Assembly (NCBI GenBank): GCA_964387485.1
Contig: CAYLWV010000071.1
Location: 1 to 8,088 of the forward strand
Length of the DNA stretch: 8,088 bases
Source of the DNA: Fluviibacter sp964387485
GTDB lineage: Bacteria; Pseudomonadota; Gammaproteobacteria; Burkholderiales; Rhodocyclaceae
Direction: 5' to 3'
The first letter of the stretch is position 1; each line of letters opens with the position of its first letter. The notes beneath the pieces were generated by a model that was given only the letters and a program-made list of their open reading frames with translations, was not told the origin of the DNA and did not search any database. The position numbers and the translations under genes are program-made. Positions 1 to 6,661 of this stretch are shown in pieces.

Positions 1-68
1 GTGGTGTAACGGGTTTCCGGGTCTGCACCCAGGTTGCCGATGAGAATAACTTTATTGAGCGATGCCAT
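1..68 (-). CDS. ssb: Single-stranded DNA-binding protein SSB (N-terminal fragment, cut by window edge)
   Basis: Reading the minus strand from the ATG at 68-66 gives MASLNKVILIGNLGADPETR and then YT before the window ends. This is the first beta strand and turn of the bacterial SSB OB fold, where NKVILIGNLG.DPE.RY is the family hallmark. SSB binds single-stranded DNA as a tetramer during replication, recombination and repair. Only 22 codons are visible, so length and the acidic C-terminal tip cannot be judged. A good Shine-Dalgarno site (GGAG, positions 81-78) lies 9 nt before the start. The gene follows the MFS transporter on the same strand after a 77-bp gap, so read-through from that gene or a promoter in the gap could both drive it. 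I see no convincing promoter in the gap. Confidence 0.93.
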   Translation of the reverse strand, partial: MASLNKVILIGNLGADPETRYT

Positions 69-145
69 AAGACGAATCTCCAGAGTGAACGAGTGTAGCG
101 GCCAAAAAGATGGCTTACCGAGTTAGCAGAATATCATGCCGGCGT

Positions 146-1363
146 TTATGCCGGAACTCGCGCTGGCCATTTCATGAGAATAATCAACCAGATCAGGGCC
201 AGCACGCCACAACCCGCAAAAACGGCAATGTAGCCGCCCGTTTCCAGTAAATAGCCGCCGAGGGCGCCGCCGGTAAACAACCCGAGGGATTGCAAGGTGT
301 TGTAAATGCCCAGTGCCCGGGCCTTTCCTGCCGCTGGCGCAATCCGGGAAATCAGTGAGGGTTGCAGGGCTTCCAGCACATTGAAACCTGAAAAAAACAA
401 CGCGACGAGCATTAGAATGAGCCCCATCGCCAGCGTTTCGCTGGTCAGCCCCGATTGCAGGACGCCGATAAAGCCCAACTGCACCACGACCAGCAACAGA
501 ACTGCTAAGGCAAAAACCGGCGCCATGCGCTTATGGCGTTCGGCCTGCATCATGGCTGGCCAGAGGACGAAAAATGAAGCTACGACCGCTGGCACGTAGA
601 TCATCCAGTGGTTTTGCAGGGGAATCCCCGCCAGCTGGATCAACAGGGCCGGTACAGCAACCCACATGGCAATCTGAATGGCATGCAGGATAAACACCCC
701 CACATTAAGCCGGAGAAGCCGCGGCTCCCGGAGGACCTGCAGCAAGGTACCGGGCACCGGCCCCGGTAGCGCAGGCGCCGCCGGCACCAAACGGAATAAG
801 GCCCAGAAAGCGGCCAGGCCCAAGGCGCAGGTAAACCAGAACAAACCACCCAACCCCATCCAGCCATAGAGCACCGGCGCCACGGCCAGCGACAGGGCGA
901 ACATCAGGGCGATGGAGCCCCCCACCATGGCCATGGCCTTGCTACGCTGGCTGTCGCGCGTCAGATCGGCCACCAGGGCCGTGATGGCGGCGGAAATCGC
1001 CCCACTCCCCTGCAGCATACGACCCCAGGTCATGGCAGTGATGGAATCCGCAGTAGCGCACAGCACGCTCCCCAGAACGAAGAGCACTAGGCCACAGGCA
1101 ATGACCGGCTTTCGGCCCCAATGATCGGCCAGAATGCCAAAGGGCAACTGCAAACAGGCCTGGGTCAGCCCGTAGGCTCCCAGGGCCAGCCCAACAGCGG
1201 CCACATCCTGCCCGCCGGTCAGATCGCGGGCAGCAACAGCAAAGACAGGAAGCACGATAAACAGCCCCAGCATACGCAATGCAAAGATTGCGGCCAGGCC
1301 CAGCGCAGCACGGCGCTCTTCGGGCAGCATAGGTTCTTTGATACGGGTGGCGTCTTGAGACAT
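146..1363 (-). CDS. YajR-like major facilitator superfamily (MFS) transporter
   Basis: A 405-residue, very hydrophobic protein with about 12 predicted membrane helices, acting in the inner membrane as a secondary transporter. MFS motif A is clear in the loop after helix 2 (GILADHWGRKP, 76-86: G76, D80, G83, R84, K85). RMLQGSGAI at 115-123 is the helix-4 motif. The stretch ERRAALGL..IFALRMLGLFIVLPV near the start, PRLLRLNVGV at 214-223, and FNVLEALQPSLIS (327-339) followed by GIYNTLQ..G...GG match, from memory, E. coli YajR. It lacks YajR's cytoplasmic C-terminal (YAM) domain and ends soon after helix 12, which fits 405 against about 454 residues. The substrate is unknown. No good Shine-Dalgarno site precedes the first ATG. 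The internal ATG at codon 12 (MLPEERR) is another possible start, aligning with a Met in YajR. It is transcribed away from uvrA and towards ssb. Confidence 0.88.
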   Translation of the reverse strand: MSQDATRIKEPMLPEERRAALGLAAIFALRMLGLFIVLPVFAVAARDLTGGQDVAAVGLALGAYGLTQACLQLPFGILADHWGRKPVIACGLVLFVLGSVLCATADSITAMTWGRMLQGSGAISAAITALVADLTRDSQRSKAMAMVGGSIALMFALSLAVAPVLYGWMGLGGLFWFTCALGLAAFWALFRLVPAAPALPGPVPGTLLQVLREPRLLRLNVGVFILHAIQIAMWVAVPALLIQLAGIPLQNHWMIYVPAVVASFFVLWPAMMQAERHKRMAPVFALAVLLLVVVQLGFIGVLQSGLTSETLAMGLILMLVALFFSGFNVLEALQPSLISRIAPAAGKARALGIYNTLQSLGLFTGGALGGYLLETGGYIAVFAGCGVLALIWLIILMKWPARVPA

Positions 1364-1427
1364 GACATCAGTATTGGCCGCCTAAAGCAGCCATCAGGAG
1401 TTAATCAGACAAAATTTGCACCGCCAG

Positions 1428-1457
1428 TTGCGGCGCACAAAGACAGCCGCGTAATAT
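1428..1457 (+). promoter_or_regulatory. Weak sigma-70-type promoter candidate for uvrA
   Basis: TTGCGG (1428-1433) and TAATAT (1452-1457) are separated by 18 bp, about 60 bp before the uvrA start. The -35 matches 3 of 6 and the -10 matches 4 of 6 consensus bases, so this is only a candidate. The -10 lies inside the palindrome GTAATATTAC (1451-1460), which is equally AT-rich on the other strand. Confidence 0.22.
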
Positions 1458-1460
1458 TAC
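1451..1460. repeat. Perfect 10-bp palindrome GTAATATTAC in the divergent promoter region
   Basis: GTAATATTAC reads the same on both strands and does not extend further (C on both flanks). It sits about 57 bp before uvrA and 88 bp before the MFS start, where a shared operator or a -10 element could lie. A 10-bp palindrome can occur by chance, so any function is a guess. Confidence 0.3.
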
Positions 1461-1517
1461 CAGTTGGCCTGCATTTTCCCCGGGGCCTGAACGCTTTCTG
1501 ATATACCGGAACCCGAC

Positions 1518-4403
1518 ATGGACGACATCCGCATTCGCGGTGCACGCACGCACAACCTGCAGAACATCAACCTGGATCTACCCCGTCACAAACTGATTGT
1601 GATAACCGGGCTGTCCGGCTCGGGCAAAAGTTCTCTTGCCTTCGACACCCTGTATGCTGAAGGTCAGCGCCGCTATGTCGAAAGCCTATCGGCTTACGCA
1701 CGCCAGTTTCTGCAACTGATGGAAAAACCGGATGTGGATCTGATCGAAGGCCTGTCACCGGCTATTTCCATCGAACAGAAAGCCACCAGCCACAACCCGC
1801 GCTCCACCGTGGGCACGGTCACCGAGATTCATGACTATCTGCGCCTGCTCTTTGCCCGCGCCGGTACCCCCTACTGCCCCGAGCATCACTTGCCGCTGCA
1901 GGCTCAGACCGTCTCCCAGATGGTTGACCATGTACTCGCAATGCCCGAAGAAACCAAACTCATGATCCTGGCCCCGGTCGTCGCCAACCGCAAAGGGGAA
2001 CAAGTCGATCTGTTTGCCGAACTGCGCGCCCAGGGATTTGTGCGTCTGCGTATTGACGGCGAGATCCATGAAATCGATGCCCTGCCCAAACTGGACAAAA
2101 ACAAGAAACACAATATTGATGTGGTGATTGACCGCCTGAAAGTGCGTGAGGATACCCGTCAGCGTTTGGCCGAAAGCTTTGAAGTCGCATTGCGCCATGC
2201 CGATGGCCGCGCCATCGCATTGAACATGGACAACGGTGAAGAACATCTGTTTTCCGCCCGCTTTTCCTGTCCGCACTGCAATTTCGCACTGCAGGAGCTG
2301 GAGCCCCGGATCTTTTCGTTCAACAACCCGATGGGTGCCTGCCCGAAGTGTGACGGCCTCGGTGTCATTCAGTTCTTTGACCCCAAACGGGTCGTTGCCC
2401 ATCCAGAACTATCGCTGTCCTCCGGTGCCATTCGCGGTTGGGATCGTCGCAACCAGTTCTACTTCCAGATGGTGATTGCACTGGCCGAATACTATGGCTT
2501 TGACGTTGCCACGGCATTTAACGAACTGCCTGAAGAGACCCGTCAGATCATCCTCTACGGCTCCGGTGAGGAAAGCCTGCCTTTCCAGTACCTGAACGAG
2601 CGCGGCAAACTGACTGTACGCGAGCATACCTTCGAAGGGATTATTCCGAATCTGGAACGCCGTTATCGTGAAACCGAGTCATCGACGGTGCGCGAAGAGC
2701 TCGCCAAGTATGTCAGCGATACGGTCTGCCCGTCGTGCGAAGGCGCCCGCCTGCGCAAGGAAGCCCGCTACGTCCAGGTGGGAGAGCGCACCCTCTATGA
2801 CATCAGCCGCTTACCGCTGCGGGATTGCCGAGACTATTTCGCGGATCTCAAACTCCAGGGTCATCGCGCGCAAGTTGCCGACAAGATCCTCAAGGAAATT
2901 ACGGCACGACTCGAGTTTCTGATCAACGTCGGCCTGGATTACCTGTCTCTGGAGCGCTCGGCTGACACTCTGTCCGGCGGTGAAGCCCAGCGGATTCGCC
3001 TGGCATCGCAGATCGGCTCGGGCCTGACCGGCGTGATGTACGTGCTGGATGAGCCCTCGATCGGGCTGCATCAGCGCGACAATGATCGTCTGCTGGCAAC
3101 CCTCAAACGCCTGAGGGATCTGGGCAACACCGTGATTGTGGTCGAGCATGATGAAGACGCCATTCGCCTGGCGGACTACGTGGTCGACATGGGGCCCGGT
3201 GCCGGGGTCCATGGTGGTCGTATTGTCGCTGAAGGCACACCGGCTGAAATCTGCGCCAATCCCGATTCGATGACCGGCGCCTTTTTGTCCGGCCGCGAGG
3301 CGATCCATGTACCGACCGACCGCAAAGCACCCGACCCGGAGCGGGTATTGCAGCTGAAACAGGCAACGGGTAACAACCTGAAAGGCACGGACCTGACGAT
3401 TCCGCTGGGACTCTTTACCTGCATAACCGGGGTGTCCGGTTCCGGCAAATCGACGCTGATCAACGACACCCTGTATGCGGTTTGTGCCAAGCACCTCTAT
3501 GGCAGCAGTCTGGACCCGGCGCCCTACGAAGAGCTCAACGGTCTGGAGCAGATCGACAAGGTCATCAACGTCGACCAGAGCCCAATCGGCCGTACACCAC
3601 GCTCCAATCCAGCGACTTACACTGGCCTGCTCACACCGATCCGCGAACTGTTCTCCAGCGTGCCGGAAGCCCGCACCCGGGGTTATGAGCCGGGCCGCTT
3701 CTCATTTAACGTCCGGGGTGGCCGCTGTGAGGCCTGTCAGGGTGACGGGGTCATCAAGGTGGAAATGCACTTCCTGCCGGATGTCTACGTGCCTTGCGAT
3801 GTCTGCCATGGCAAGCGTTACAACCGGGAAACCCTGGAAATTCAGTACAAGGGTAAAAACATCCACGAGATTCTGCAGATGACGGTGGAAAATGCCCTGG
3901 AATTCTTCAGCGCCGTACCCACGGTGGCCCGCAAACTGAAGACACTGATGGATGTGGGCCTGGGCTATATCCAGCTGGGCCAATCAGCCACCACCCTTTC
4001 CGGCGGCGAGGCGCAACGGGTCAAGCTGTCGCTCGAACTATCCAAACGCGATACCGGCCGCACACTCTACATTCTGGATGAACCCACCACCGGTCTGCAC
4101 TTCCAGGATATCCGCCTGCTGCTGGGTGTCCTGCATCGTCTGACAGAACACGGTAACAGCGTCGTGGTGATTGAACACAATCTGGACGTCATCAAAACAG
4201 CCGACTGGGTCATCGACCTGGGGCCGGAAGGTGGCGCCGGTGGTGGCCGTATTATTGCTGAAGGCACGCCAGAAACAGTCGCAGCAACGCCCGGTAGCCA
4301 TACGGGGCATTTCCTGAACCTCCTGCTTCAGAACACCCCTACCCTCGCCACGACGGCTTTGAAAACCAAGCCCCGTAAAAAATCCGTGGCTAAAAAAGCG
4401 TAG
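1518..4403 (+). CDS. uvrA: UvrABC excinuclease subunit A (DNA damage recognition ATPase)
   Basis: UvrA dimers scan DNA for bulky lesions and load UvrB, beginning nucleotide excision repair. The 961-residue protein has both ABC ATPase modules. Module one has Walker A GLSGSGKS (31-38), signature LSGGEAQ (485-491) and Walker B VLDEP (509-513). Module two has Walker A GVSGSGKS (638-645), signature LSGGEAQ (827-833) and Walker B ILDEP (852-856). The zinc sites are present: C251/C254 with C275/C278, and C737/C740 with C760/C763. The CPSC pair at 404-407 is also present. Similarity to E. coli UvrA (940 residues) runs from the first residues (RGARTHNL) to about residue 933. The extra C-terminal tail is basic (KTKPRKKSVAKKA). 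The ATG at 1518 fits the family start; the Shine-Dalgarno site is weak (CGGAA, 1507-1511). moaD follows after 9 nt, so the two are probably co-transcribed. No SOS box is visible upstream. Confidence 0.98.
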   Translation: MDDIRIRGARTHNLQNINLDLPRHKLIVITGLSGSGKSSLAFDTLYAEGQRRYVESLSAYARQFLQLMEKPDVDLIEGLSPAISIEQKATSHNPRSTVGTVTEIHDYLRLLFARAGTPYCPEHHLPLQAQTVSQMVDHVLAMPEETKLMILAPVVANRKGEQVDLFAELRAQGFVRLRIDGEIHEIDALPKLDKNKKHNIDVVIDRLKVREDTRQRLAESFEVALRHADGRAIALNMDNGEEHLFSARFSCPHCNFALQELEPRIFSFNNPMGACPKCDGLGVIQFFDPKRVVAHPELSLSSGAIRGWDRRNQFYFQMVIALAEYYGFDVATAFNELPEETRQIILYGSGEESLPFQYLNERGKLTVREHTFEGIIPNLERRYRETESSTVREELAKYVSDTVCPSCEGARLRKEARYVQVGERTLYDISRLPLRDCRDYFADLKLQGHRAQVADKILKEITARLEFLINVGLDYLSLERSADTLSGGEAQRIRLASQIGSGLTGVMYVLDEPSIGLHQRDNDRLLATLKRLRDLGNTVIVVEHDEDAIRLADYVVDMGPGAGVHGGRIVAEGTPAEICANPDSMTGAFLSGREAIHVPTDRKAPDPERVLQLKQATGNNLKGTDLTIPLGLFTCITGVSGSGKSTLINDTLYAVCAKHLYGSSLDPAPYEELNGLEQIDKVINVDQSPIGRTPRSNPATYTGLLTPIRELFSSVPEARTRGYEPGRFSFNVRGGRCEACQGDGVIKVEMHFLPDVYVPCDVCHGKRYNRETLEIQYKGKNIHEILQMTVENALEFFSAVPTVARKLKTLMDVGLGYIQLGQSATTLSGGEAQRVKLSLELSKRDTGRTLYILDEPTTGLHFQDIRLLLGVLHRLTEHGNSVVVIEHNLDVIKTADWVIDLGPEGGAGGGRIIAEGTPETVAATPGSHTGHFLNLLLQNTPTLATTALKTKPRKKSVAKKA

Positions 4404-4412
4404 GATGCTGGC

Positions 4413-4685
4413 ATGACTCAAACGATCCAGATTCATGTGCGCCTGTTCGGCGCCTTTCGCAAATTTCATAACGCACCGATCAAGCTGACGGTACCAAGTG
4501 GTACTTCCGTATCACAGATTAAAAGTGCGTTAGGGCAAAGCTTGCAGTCATTAAACCCGGCGTTTAACGATCTGGAACTGCTGGAAAAGTCCGCGCTGGC
4601 AGATGACCACGCCGTGCTGAGCCCGGACGCATCGCTGACTGCGGACACCCAGCTGGCCATCCTTCCCCCTGTATGCGGAGGCTGA
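4413..4685 (+). CDS. moaD: Molybdopterin synthase sulfur-carrier subunit MoaD
   Basis: A small beta-grasp (ubiquitin-like) protein of 90 residues, slightly longer than the roughly 81 of E. coli MoaD. It opens with the typical strand IQIHVRLFGAFRKF and ends in LAILPPVCGG. The terminal Gly89-Gly90 is the site that is adenylated and then made a thiocarboxylate, donating sulfur to precursor Z (cPMP) in the MoaD-MoaE complex to form molybdopterin. A Shine-Dalgarno site, AGGA at 4402-4405, lies 7 nt before the ATG and overlaps the uvrA stop codon (4401-4403), which suggests translational coupling to uvrA. moaE begins 1 nt after the stop. Other ubiquitin-like sulfur carriers (ThiS, small archaeal-type modifiers) also end in GG, but the adjacent moaE settles the call. 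No moaA, moaB, moaC or moeB lies in the window. Confidence 0.94.
   Translation: MTQTIQIHVRLFGAFRKFHNAPIKLTVPSGTSVSQIKSALGQSLQSLNPAFNDLELLEKSALADDHAVLSPDASLTADTQLAILPPVCGG
4677..4681 (+). promoter_or_regulatory. moaE ribosome binding site nested in the MoaD Gly-Gly codons
   Basis: GGAGG (4677-4681) lies 5 nt before the moaE ATG at 4687. The same bases are most of the GGA GGC codons for the essential C-terminal Gly-Gly of MoaD, directly followed by the TGA stop. Ribosomes finishing moaD would cover this site, which fits coupled, roughly equal synthesis of the two partners. Confidence 0.8.
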
Positions 4686-4686
4686 T

Positions 4687-5190
4687 ATGAGTGGTAAAGA
4701 TTTTTTTGGTGTCGCTACGCAACCCATTGAGGTACAGACTGCGGTTGATTTTGTGGCGGATGATGCCCATGGTGCAGCCGACCTGTTTATCGGGACCGTG
4801 CGTAATCTCAACCTGGGAAAGCCGGTTCGTGGTGTTTCGTACGACGTCTATGACGAACTCACCCTCAACGTTTTCAAGGAGCTCGCAACCGAGGCGCGCC
4901 AACGCTGGGGCGACAAGCTGAATATCTATATCGAGCACTTCAAAGGCCGGCTTGATATTCAGGGCATCAGCATCCTGATTGCCGTCAGCTCACCGCACCG
5001 GGATGAGTCATTCCGTGCCTGTCGCTTCATTATTGAAGAAATCAAACATCGCGCCCCGATCTGGAAACAGGAGCATTACCTGGATGGCGATAGTGACTGG
5101 GTCCAGGGACACGCATTGTGTTCGCACGGACCCGTCTCCTACGATGATGAGCCGGATACCAAAGAACACAAACACTGTAAGCACTATTAA
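4687..5190 (+). CDS. moaE: Molybdopterin synthase catalytic subunit MoaE
   Basis: MoaE forms the active site of molybdopterin synthase, where MoaD's C-terminal thiocarboxylate enters and cPMP receives its two dithiolene sulfurs in the cytoplasm. The 167-residue protein keeps the main family motifs: GTVRN at 36-40 (R39), SPHRDESF at 102-109 (H104, R105), and KHRAPIWKQE at 120-129. Lys120 and Lys127 match the catalytic Lys119 and Lys126 of E. coli MoaE. The strand before SPHR (HFKGRLDIQGISILIAV) differs from the usual HR.G.L..GE..V form. Past about residue 142 there is a tail with His/Cys clusters (HALCSHG at 142-148; HKHCKHY at 161-167) and an acidic stretch between, which I do not recall from E. 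coli MoaE. It is coupled to moaD through the nested Shine-Dalgarno site. A 98-bp gap follows, with no clear terminator. Confidence 0.95.
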   Translation: MSGKDFFGVATQPIEVQTAVDFVADDAHGAADLFIGTVRNLNLGKPVRGVSYDVYDELTLNVFKELATEARQRWGDKLNIYIEHFKGRLDIQGISILIAVSSPHRDESFRACRFIIEEIKHRAPIWKQEHYLDGDSDWVQGHALCSHGPVSYDDEPDTKEHKHCKHY

Positions 5191-5225
5191 GGCTGGCAAC
5201 CCTATCGGGCAAACGTCCGGCAGAC

Positions 5226-5243
5226 GATGTGCACTTGCACATC
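5226..5243. promoter_or_regulatory. Perfect 8+8 inverted repeat, operator candidate upstream of the DUF3422 gene
   Basis: GATGTGCA (5226-5233) and TGCACATC (5236-5243) are perfect reverse complements separated by CT. The 18-bp element lies 45 bp before the likely ATG at 5289, in the only sizeable gap between moaE and pntAA. The symmetry and position suggest a binding site for a dimeric regulator. The TGTG-N6-CACA spacing is two bases shorter than the CRP consensus TGTG-N8-CACA, so it is not a standard CRP box. The regulator is unknown. It could also form a short hairpin in RNA if transcription enters from moaE, but the 2-nt loop makes that unfavourable. Confidence 0.5.
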
Positions 5244-5288
5244 ACAAAGAATAGGAAATCACTTTCATATTCTGTAATATATTGGGCT

Positions 5289-6626
5289 ATGAACCAAGCA
5301 CGCATGCCCGAAGCCTACCCTGACCGGCTACGTCTTAACGACGAACTGCACGCACGGCCGCCCGTTGCCCTGTGGCCTAACGAACACATCCTGTACCTGG
5401 CCCTGGTCAATACCAGTGGCAAACGGCTACAGGAAGAAGTCATCATTCGTGACCTCTGCGATTCGCTGGGCGGCGACGCCTGCCCGACCCTGCAGGGTAA
5501 TAATATCGAGTTCGATGTTGCCGTCGACCCCAATGTCTGCCAGGGCGTCCCGGAAGGGCTACGCTTCCGTGTCAAATACGAACGCCACGGTGAATTTTCA
5601 TCCTGGTGGTTCTTCCAGCAAACGGCCAGTAATGATCCTACCGAAGCGGCCACCTTTTGCTGCAATCTGGATCAGTGGCTACATCGCTTACCCGGCCAAC
5701 TACTGGTCGCGATGAACATCCGGGTCTGCCAGACCGAGCGCTTCCCTGCGGTTCACGAAATCGCCCCCTGTTTTTCAGGCAATACCGTAATCGGCAGCCT
5801 GATCGCCCGCGAAGCAGGCGCCGCCTTCACTGATTTCCGCTTTGATCCAGCGGGGCGCACCAAGATGATCTTCATGAATAAAGCCATGGGATCACGGCAA
5901 GCCGGACGACAACTGCAGGCGCTGGTGGAGATTGAAACCTACCGCATGATGGCCTTGCTATCACTGCCTGAAGTACAGGAGTCCTTTCCCGTCCTGGCGA
6001 CGCAGGAGCAGGCCCTGATTGATGTCAGTCGGCAATTGGCGACCCCCACCGAAGACATGGTGAATGAACAATCCCGGGATCTTGAGCTACAACAACGCAT
6101 TTCAAAGATCTCATCGGCTATTGAAGCACTGTCATCGAGTACCCAATATCGCCTCTCGGCCAGTGATGCCTACTTCCAGCTCGTACAACGACGTATCGGC
6201 GATTTGCATGAAACCAATCTGAAGGGCATTCAGGGTTTCGGGGAATTCATGGAGCGCCGTCTCGTACCCGCCATGAAAACCTGTAGTGCATTTTCACTCC
6301 GTATCCGCGAAACCTCACACCGGGTCTCCCGCATCAGCCAATTGCTGCAGACACGGGTCGAGATCGCTCGGGAAGCCCAGAATTCGCAACTGCTGGCTTC
6401 CATGGAAAAGCGCTCAAAACACCAGTTGCACCTGCAACAGGCGGTAGAAGGCCTCTCCATTGTTGCCATCAGTTATTACGGCATCGGTCTGGCCTCTTAT
6501 GTTTTCAAAGCCATGAAAACCATGGGATTGCTCCATGACGTAGAACTGGCGACCGGCATTGCCACCCCCCTGGTGTTGCTGGCCGTCGCCATGCTCACCC
6601 GAAAAATTCGTAACAGCTTCCAATAG
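5289..6626 (+). CDS. DUF3422-family membrane-anchored protein of unknown function
   Basis: I recognise this 445-residue protein as DUF3422 from its N-terminal RLRLNDELHARPP (13-25; the E/D-H-A-R-P core is the family hallmark) and its architecture. The first ~250 residues are soluble and include a Trp/Phe-rich patch (FSSWWFFQQ, 103-111) and GSLIAREAGAAFTDFRFDPAGR (169-190). A long helical, probably coiled-coil region follows (~260-385). Two hydrophobic segments come near the C-terminus (about 387-407 and 421-438), then a short basic tail. The likely form is a cytoplasmic domain held to the inner membrane by a C-terminal hairpin; no signal peptide is visible. The frame stays open upstream to a GTG at 5229, but that would run through the palindrome. 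The ATG at 5289 places the HARP motif at the usual distance. Its Shine-Dalgarno site is poor. pntAA follows after 35 nt. No enzymatic function is known to me. Confidence 0.82.
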   Translation: MNQARMPEAYPDRLRLNDELHARPPVALWPNEHILYLALVNTSGKRLQEEVIIRDLCDSLGGDACPTLQGNNIEFDVAVDPNVCQGVPEGLRFRVKYERHGEFSSWWFFQQTASNDPTEAATFCCNLDQWLHRLPGQLLVAMNIRVCQTERFPAVHEIAPCFSGNTVIGSLIAREAGAAFTDFRFDPAGRTKMIFMNKAMGSRQAGRQLQALVEIETYRMMALLSLPEVQESFPVLATQEQALIDVSRQLATPTEDMVNEQSRDLELQQRISKISSAIEALSSSTQYRLSASDAYFQLVQRRIGDLHETNLKGIQGFGEFMERRLVPAMKTCSAFSLRIRETSHRVSRISQLLQTRVEIAREAQNSQLLASMEKRSKHQLHLQQAVEGLSIVAISYYGIGLASYVFKAMKTMGLLHDVELATGIATPLVLLAVAMLTRKIRNSFQ

Positions 6627-6661
6627 TCCATCCAAATCATTGACCCCTGCAGGGAGTTTGC

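Larger units (their letters stand above)
1364..1517. promoter_or_regulatory. Divergent intergenic region between the MFS gene and uvrA
   Basis: These 154 bp separate two divergently transcribed genes and so must hold promoters for both, or for transcripts that include them. The stretch contains AT-rich blocks (around 1401-1418 and 1451-1460) in otherwise GC-rich DNA. I searched it for the gammaproteobacterial LexA core CTG-N10-CAG and found none: the three CTG triplets at 1469, 1487 and 1498 have no CAG at the right distance. No tRNA or clear small ORF is visible. Its role as a control region is inferred from gene orientation. Confidence 0.5.

Noticed and set aside
138..157. Inverted repeat CCGGCG-TTTA-TGCCGG around the MFS stop codon, considered as a terminator
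   Set aside because: The stem is only about 6 bp including a G-T pair, the stop codon lies in its loop, and no T-run follows on the minus strand. ssb follows closely on the same strand.
1121..1501. A plus-strand open frame of 126 codons overlapping the start of the MFS gene and the intergenic region
   Set aside because: It is mostly antisense to the well-supported MFS gene, has no ribosome binding site that I can see, and its product is unlike known proteins.
2811..3494. A 227-codon open frame on the minus strand inside uvrA, with similar ones at 1755-2402 and 4038-4469
   Set aside because: These lie opposite a fully conserved uvrA, resemble no protein family I know, and are expected by-products of codon bias on the antisense strand.
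5219..5234. GG-N10-GC spacing resembling a sigma-54 promoter before the DUF3422 gene
   Set aside because: Only part of the -24/-12 consensus matches (GGCA and TGCA). The -12 element falls inside the 5226-5243 palindrome, whose symmetry explains the bases better.
5229..5288. GTG start giving 20 extra residues on the DUF3422 protein
   Set aside because: The added residues do not resemble the family N-terminus, the start lies inside the palindrome, and no Shine-Dalgarno site precedes it.
6645..6654. Perfect palindrome CCCTGCAGGG just before pntAA
   Set aside because: It is short, has no loop for a hairpin, and half of it is simply the pntAA Shine-Dalgarno site.
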